A stretch of DNA of 64,000 bases from the NCBI RefSeq assembly GCF_026745355.1, contig NC_079205.1, positions 4,508,832 to 4,572,831 of the forward strand. The letters are read 5' to 3'. The translations under genes were made by a program, and so were the position numbers. Positions 58,897-64,000 of the stretch are shown here, piece after piece. This DNA comes from Beta vulgaris subsp. vulgaris. Taxonomy: Eukaryota > Streptophyta > Magnoliopsida > Caryophyllales > Amaranthaceae. Under the pieces are notes generated by a model. It was not told where the DNA came from, did no database searches, and saw only the letters and a list, made by a program, of their open reading frames with translations. Numbering within the stretch: the stretch's first letter is position 1; the number at the start of each line of letters is the position of its first letter.

Positions 58897-59583
58897 TACA
58901 TTATAAGATCTTTTTTATAGTATTACTATTATTATCATTTTATTTCTATTACAACTTTCACACAACTTTTATTATTAATAATAATAATTATTATTATCAT
59001 TATTATAAGAACAATAATAATTATAATCATAATTATTATTATTACTAAAAATAATTATATAACTCAAGTCATTATTTCATAAGAGTACTTATACAATGTT
59101 TCACACTTTTCCTTAAAAAAAGTTTCACACTTGAGAAGTCGGCAAACTCAACTTTTTTTTTTCCATATAAAATAAAATAAGATATACAAACAACTGTGAC
59201 TTGAGCAATAGATAAATAAATATCGTGCAACTTCAAATAGCTAGAGAGATTTGGAATTCGGTAGGAAGAGGTATATCGAATCTAAATTTATAATTTGTAT
59301 CATACTTAGCTTATTTTGAAATGTAATCCGAACTTAGTAGTTTCGTTATCATGAATTTGAGATATCATATTTTATATATTTCTTATTTTTGCGTCAATCT
59401 TATGTTTTTAACACGTGATTTTTAATTATTATTTAACAACAACAAAATAACTTAATATAATAATAACAATGACATTTATAATGGTAACAACAAGATTAAT
59501 AATAATTACCAATATTAATAATTAATAAGTACAACAACAACAATAATAATTCTTTTGAACAAATGTACTAGTAAATAATAATA

Positions 59584-59775
59584 CTCCCTTTGTATTTTTT
59601 TATGTTTCTCACTTAGAATCTTGACACTATTCACAATTAGAGATAATATTTTAGATTCTCAATATATAAGAAAAAATATAGTCATGTGGGGTCTTGTTTG
59701 ATTCGTCTCAATAAGTACTTTATTAATATTCAATTATTATAATTTTTATTAATACGTAGTGAAAGATATTTAATA
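59584..59775. mobile_element. Stowaway-like MITE, right end missing
   Basis: The left end CTCCCTTTGTATTTTTTTAT and the interior (CTTGACACTATTCACAATTA, ATAGTCATGTGGGGTCTTGT) match the family at 1094 and 58641, but the copy stops after GAAAGATATTTAATA. Confidence 0.8.
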
Positions 59776-59922
59776 ATAATGAGTTTTTAAATATAAGCAT
59801 GATATGATCTGAACTGATCTGAACTTATTTTTTCTGATCTGATTAGATCTGAAATAAGCAAAAATAAGGTGAACTGAACATAGCCTTAATCTATACGTTT
59901 TGTACTATTTCAATAAATAATA

Positions 59923-60178
59923 CTTCTTCCGTTTCAAATTAATTGCTACACTTTGACTTCTACGCTTGTCAATGCACTACTTTGACTATTAATATCTTTA
60001 ATTATGTATTAGATTAAAGTATAAAAATTTGATTTTCTTAAAATATACATTGAGACGAATCAACAACATATTACATTATAACATTTAATTATATTTAATA
60101 GTAAATAATGCATGGTCAAATCTCATTAATGAATAGTAAAATTTTCAAAGTGTAGCGAATAATTCGAAACGGAGAAAG
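59923..60178. mobile_element. Stowaway-like MITE
   Basis: It starts CTTCTTCCGTTTCAAATTAA and ends AATTCGAAACGGAGAAAG, with the repeat continuing through TTGCTACAC and GTGTAGCGA and TA on both sides. It is the same family as 45691-45949. Confidence 0.85.
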
Positions 60179-60180
60179 TA

Positions 60181-61091
60181 TTACTATTGATTGTAAAGAT
60201 AAATATGATCATGTGAATATTGTTGGATCCTGAATTGAAAATGTCAACCTTTTATAATCTTTATTTATTAACAATTGAAGTGATTAGTGATAAAAATTTT
60301 GTGTTAAAAAGTGTGAACTTCAACCCATGTATATCAAGAAAGGAATAAGAGTCCTCCCCTTGTCTTCCCTCCTTGTAGACCCTAGTTCTTCTTTGCAACC
60401 TATGGGCGCCATTGCTTTTTTATTTTTTTTATAGTTCTTTTCTTTTTTGCCGATAGTTTTCAATTTATTGTTCATGATAATTCCATTATTTCAAAACAAA
60501 AATATATTATTTTCTCTCAACCAGAGAGTTTGTGTATCTATATATTGGGTTTGATATTTTCCTATAAATAACATTTACTCGTTTACAATTAATTGAATCA
60601 AATTAAGTTTTATTCCAATATTAGAACAAATTTATGTACCCCCTTGTGAAAGAATATCTCAAAACAACGACCACTATGTAAATTTATGCTGAAATATCAT
60701 GTCATATATAACAATTGTGGTTTTCTAGAATGTCTTTTGATTAGATCCAATTTTTTTTTTGAATAATATTTAGAAGTTTCAATCATATTGTAGATGTCGT
60801 ATCACCTCTTATTATTATTACTAATTTCAATCTCCAAAAAGATTGTTAGCAAAAAGGAAGCAAGGAGATAGATCAAGAAGTCTAGAGAAAATCAATCACA
60901 ACAGATAAATTTTCACGAGCTCTTCAAAATCTTTGAAATTCACAGCTTCCTGGCTTTCAATATGATTGCTAGAAAGAAGAGGCTAGTGTATAAATATCCT
61001 GTAAGCTGTGGATAAAATTGAAGTTACAATTCTAACTAAAATTGTTTTGCTTTTACAAAAATTATTAAAAGAGACGGTGTAATTTTAATAT
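60181..61091. other. AT-rich intergenic, no gene seen
   Basis: No gene or clear element is found. The last 30 bases (about 61065-61099) are the left part of the dispersed repeat also seen at 23350-23535. Confidence 0.45.
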
Positions 61092-61238
61092 AAAAATAGA
61101 GAGAAGGTATTGCGTCAGACGTGTTCGATCATAATATTAGGTCGAACGACTTTCAGTTAGTTTCAATTTTTTTCAGTTGATTTAAAAAAAAATTCAGTTG
61201 TTTTTAAATTTTTTTCAGTTGGTTTCAATTTTTGTTCA

Positions 61239-61421
61239 GAAGACCAAATGAAAGAAATACAACACAAGCTGAAAGAATTTACACACCAACTGAAAGAACA
61301 CAGAAGACCAAATGAAAGAAAAACAACACAAGCTGAAAGAACACAGAAGACCAAATGAAAGAAAAACAACACAAGCTGAAAGAATTTACACACCAACTGA
61401 AAGAGCACAGAAGACCAAATG
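61239..61421. repeat. Minisatellite within the Pack-type element
   Basis: Four tandem blocks contain AGACCAAATGAAAGAAA, ACAACACAAGCTGAAAGAA and CACACCAACTGAAAGA motifs in repeated order. Confidence 0.85.
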
Positions 61422-61561
61422 AAAATCTTATCACAAGAAGGAAAGCTATCTTCTTCTTCTTCTGCTGCTTACTCATTCTCTCTCTCCTCCTTCGAAAAAT
61501 TGCAAAAAAAACATAACAATTTCATTCGGACGGGCTGAAATCACTACTAAGTCGCGGAACC

Positions 61562-61770
61562 ATGTTCTTTAATCTCTATGTTGTATCTCTTATCTTCACT
61601 ACAATCACAACAACCCAAAATCCATCATCAATCATCTCCAGATTTCAAGAATACCTTCGAATCAATACTGCCCAGCCAAATCCCATGTACTATGAAGCTG
61701 CTGATTTCATCTTATCTCAAGCTAAATCCTTATCTCTTGAATCCCAAACTATTGAATGCGAGTTGTTGTT
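61562..61770 (+). pseudogene. 5' fragment of an aminoacylase-1 (peptidase M20) gene
   Basis: From ATG at 61562 the frame gives a hydrophobic leader (MFFNLYVVSLIFTTITTTQN), then SSIISRFQEYLRINTAQPNP and YYEAADFILSQAKSLSLESQ, which match the N-terminus of plant aminoacylase-1, a secreted or ER zinc enzyme that removes the acyl group from N-acyl amino acids. The match stops after TIE, and the frame runs on as unrelated Leu/Cys-rich sequence to 61873. The metal-binding residues of the M20 family lie further on and are absent. A CT-rich leader (about 61436-61500) upstream may have been taken along. The copy cannot make an active enzyme. Confidence 0.75.
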
Positions 61771-61873
61771 GTTGATGGTGAAGTCCTTGCATCTTCTTTG
61801 TCTTCTTCCTTGCGCTTGCTCAGCCCGTCCGACGGAAAGTATTGGATCTGACCCAATACTTTTACAAAAATAG

Positions 61874-62430
61874 ACCTAGTCACTAAATGGATTAAATTAG
61901 TCAATGAAAGAAATTAACCTAATCGACTAATTCTCTTTAATAATGAAATTACCATTACCTAATTTTAATTTAAAAGTAAACGATCTCTTACAAAACAAAT
62001 TCTTACTATTGAAGATCCAAATATCTTGATTAACTAGGAAATTCCAAACATTTATCTTTTCGAAACAGTCGTCAATTTATATTGATATCGGAACCACAAT
62101 CAACAGTCGTCAATTTTTATTGATATTATAACCACAATCAACAACATCGGTAAGGTTTTGATTCCTCCACCAAGCTTCTATTATTATTATTATCCAAGGA
62201 AAAAGCGTTGTTTAAATAGTGATTGTCATATTTGTAGTATTAAGGCTAATATTGATGACTCTAATAATGTTTTGCTTTGTTGTAGTTGTGGTTCTAGTGT
62301 CGTAACCCACGAAAGGGCCTTTTGTGCACGAGTAAAGTGGTGTTAAGAGTTGATCTTTGCTTGTTTGTACTTGCTGCCACAAAAAACGCCCGCAAGGTAC
62401 TATGAACTCCGCTATTGCAAAAGGAAAGCG
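61874..62430. other. Intergenic, right half of a dispersed repeat
   Basis: 61874 to about 62000 is the right part of the repeat also found at 23350-23535 (ACCTAGTCACTAAATGGATT, then AATTTAAAAGTAAACGATCT). Beyond it I see no gene. A short plus-strand frame at 62158-62346 contains several Cys residues but no recognised domain. Confidence 0.5.
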
Positions 62431-62439
62431 TAATAAATA

Positions 62440-62966
62440 GGAATTTTTGTCCCAAACTACCTTTAACTTTCAAGTTTTTACGAGAAACTACCTTATAAAA
62501 AATTATTGTCCTAAACTACCTTACTTTACAATTTTGTTGTTGACAGCTACCTTATGCCGGTTTCCGGCATTGACTTTTGTTTTTTCAGTTCAAAATGGTG
62601 GGAAAAACAAAATTACCCTTGTAGATATGGAGGAGGGTGATTGTTTCAATTTTAGTTTACGTAAAAGAGGAATTTAATAGTGAATTGGTGGTACAAAGTG
62701 TCACATAGATATGAGGGAGAGAGCGTGCGCACACCGGAAAATGAGGTAATTAGGGTGGGGAAAATTAAAAAAAGGGTTTGAAGAGGTCACGTGATATAAT
62801 GTGACAATAAAAAAGCGAAAAAAACAAAAGTCAACGTCGAAAATCAGCCTAAGGTAGTTGTCAACAACAAAATGGTAAAAGTAAGGTAGTTTGGAACAAC
62901 AATTTTTTTATAAGGTAGTTTCTCGCAAAAACATAAAAGTTAAAGGTAGTTTGGGACAAAAAACCC
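62440..62966. mobile_element. Mutator-like foldback element C
   Basis: It is 527 bp. Inverted ends start GGAATTTTTGTCCCAAACTA and extend about 120 bp, built of CTACCTTA-like units. A perfect 9-bp duplication TAATAAATA flanks it (62431-62439, 62967-62975). The centre is short and has no transposase. Confidence 0.88.
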
Positions 62967-62975
62967 TAATAAATA

Positions 62976-63299
62976 ACAAATATTGCAATAGACAAACTCA
63001 ATAAATAACAAATAAAAGCTTTACTGCGTAAATTACGCAAATTATTATCACAAGCAAATAGTATATTATCACAGCAACATCCTCCAATGTCGAAAGCACT
63101 TAAAGGACCTCATAATTTTGGAAACACGTAAACATGGACAATAAAACAAGCAGAGATTATAGTATCACTCCATCCAAACATTTAGCAAAGAGAAAGAAGG
63201 AAAAAAAACAGCACTATTATATAACATCCAACTGAAAATGCGTGAAGTTTAGCTGTATGTTGCTTATTGAAATTTGAAGTCACCAGTAATAAGAACAGA
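62976..63299 (-). other. 3' flank of the right-edge gene
   Basis: There is no coding frame. It is the probable 3' UTR of the gene ending at 63300. Confidence 0.45.
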
Positions 63300-63960
63300 T
63301 CATCCAGCAACTTTTCTTGTAAAAGTTCTGCTGGGTTGGATCTCCTGAGACCGTCCCATAAACATATTGGATTGCCCATGCCATCCTCCAGCCTTCATAG
63401 GTGGTGGTACTGATGACCTAGTTGTTTGCCTGCCAGATCCCAGAGATATTTTCGACAACCTCTCCGCTGCTTCGCTTACTCCACGAGTGGTCCTCCCTGG
63501 GTACATGGAGGCTGCACACCAATATCACTTTACATTTTAGTTTCCACAGTAAACTTGTTTGACAAGTGAATAAGTGAGATAATAGAGAATACAAGCTAAC
63601 ATTATATGCACGCTTAACATGAAACAGAAACAGAAACAGAAAAGGAATCATATAAAGCATAAGAAGTGACTTACATGGACTGTTCCTAACTGGTGGCCGA
63701 TATTTTGGCTGTTTAACAGAGCTTTTCACAGATTTGTCATTCTTGTTCAAATCCTTCCCATCCATTTCCAGTTTGCGTTGTACACCCGCACCAAAAGCAA
63801 CATGGGGTTTCAGACTTGTGGTTTTTGAGAAGGGCACAGTGCCAGGACCAGAACTCTTCCTCGCAGATTTCTGATCAACATATCCCCTGGATCCTAATGA
63901 CGGGGGTGTTCTGTTGACAGTAGCTCTAGTCCGTAGAGATGGTGGGACATAGTAACAATT
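63300..63960 (-). CDS. C-terminal two exons of an unrecognised Ser/Lys/Pro-rich protein (runs off the right edge)
   Basis: Exons 63960-63675 and 63511-63300 join in phase 1 (donor GTAAGT at 63674, acceptor CAG at 63512-63514) and end in TGA at 63300. They encode the last 165 or so residues. The start of the gene lies beyond 64000; 63961-64000 is intron on this reading (acceptor ACAG at 63961-63964). The sequence is basic and low in hydrophobic residues: YVPPSLRTRATVNRTPPSLG, then KPKYRPPVRN-like Lys/Pro motifs, AAERLSKISLGSGRQTTRSS and GGWHGQSNMFMGRSQEIQPS. It looks like a disordered tail, possibly of a regulatory or cytoskeletal protein, but I do not recognise the family. Confidence 0.7.
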
Positions 63961-64000
63961 CTGTAAAAAAGAACAGTACAAACTTAACTCCCGTCTATAT

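Larger units (their letters stand above)
58507..59885. mobile_element. Harbinger-like element interrupted by two Stowaway-like MITEs
   Basis: The ends GTCTATGTATAGTTCACCT and AGGTGAACTGAACATAGCC are inverted repeats and are flanked by TTA (58504-58506, 59886-59888). Subterminal GATCTGAACTTATTTTTTCTG blocks appear inside both ends. The middle (about 58600-59800) is filled with MITEs and TAA/CAA-rich low-complexity DNA, so the original short element has grown by nested insertion. Confidence 0.7.
61100..61865. mobile_element. Pack-type transposon carrying an aminoacylase-1 gene fragment
   Basis: The element is 766 bp and is flanked by the 8-bp repeat AAAAATAG (61092-61099, 61866-61873). Its ends contain related inverted sequences (GTATTGCGTCAGA and TCTGACCCAATAC). 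It sits inside a copy of the repeat at 23350-23535, which reads through the flanks once the element is removed. Inside are subterminal CAGTTGRTTTCAA-like repeats, a minisatellite (61239-61421) and a host gene fragment. No transposase is present. Whether it is a Mutator-like or hAT-like element is not settled. Confidence 0.7.

Noticed and set aside
61562..61873. Functional aminoacylase gene
   Set aside because: Only the N-terminal 45 or so residues match; the metal-binding and catalytic regions are absent and the fragment ends inside a transposon.
1..64000. CRISPR arrays, operons, ribosome binding sites
   Set aside because: Spliced genes and plant retrotransposons show that this is eukaryotic nuclear DNA. 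The tandem repeats at 56.4 kb and 61.3 kb have no unique spacers between units.

Overview
This is plant nuclear DNA, most likely from a eudicot. It is AT-rich and carries five spliced, plant-type genes, all on the minus strand or the plus strand in ordinary GT-AG (plus two GC-AG) exon structure, set among many nested retrotransposons and short DNA transposons. The species cannot be resolved from the window alone. There are no prokaryotic features and no CRISPR array.

Host genes, left to right: (1) 7854-9712 (+), a two-exon gene for a small secreted Pro/Ser-rich peptide with two C-x4-C pairs; (2) 17040-22019 (-), an 11-exon TOM1-like seven-membrane-span protein (tobamovirus multiplication 1 family), apparently intact at 288 aa; (3) 24103-29150 (-), a 7-exon VPS22/SNF8 subunit of ESCRT-II, 253 aa; (4) 35075-40722 (-), a 7-exon folate-biopterin transporter of the major facilitator superfamily, 495 aa; (5) 42736-45504 (-), a 2-exon pollen Ole e 1/extensin-like secreted protein, 158 aa; (6) 63300-63960 (-), the last two exons of an unrecognised Ser/Lys/Pro-rich protein that runs off the right edge. 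Genes 2 to 5 were rebuilt exon by exon; the reading phase closes at every junction. They share an orientation, but nothing in the sequence suggests a common pathway.

Mobile DNA fills most of the rest. About 1.13-6.11 kb holds a minus-strand L1-type LINE with an RRM at the start of ORF1, lodged inside a Stowaway-like MITE. A SINE with a 15-bp target-site duplication (TSD) lies at 7156-7358. A decayed Ty1/copia element occupies 10093-15984 (TSD ATTTA). A likely solo LTR sits inside a VPS22 intron (26556-27316). A 5'-truncated LINE tail is at 30770-31733 (11-bp TSD) and another LINE tail at about 41797-42364. A nearly full-length plus-strand L1-type LINE with a 16-bp TSD is at 46314-52731. Nonautonomous DNA elements include three Mutator-like foldback elements with perfect 9-bp TSDs (29633-30611, 53679-54679, 62440-62966), two Harbinger-like elements with TTA duplications (32941-34186, 58507-59885), a Tourist-like MITE (8381-8671) and many TA-flanked Stowaway-like MITEs.

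The most interesting structures are two composite transposons. A 455-bp hAT-type element (41246-41700, 8-bp TSD) carries a piece of the chloroplast atpB gene. A 766-bp element (61100-61865) carries the 5' end of an aminoacylase-1 gene and is itself nested in an older repeat. The copia element has a 16-nt perfect complementarity between its U5 region and the position where the primer-binding site should be, in place of a recognisable initiator-tRNA site.
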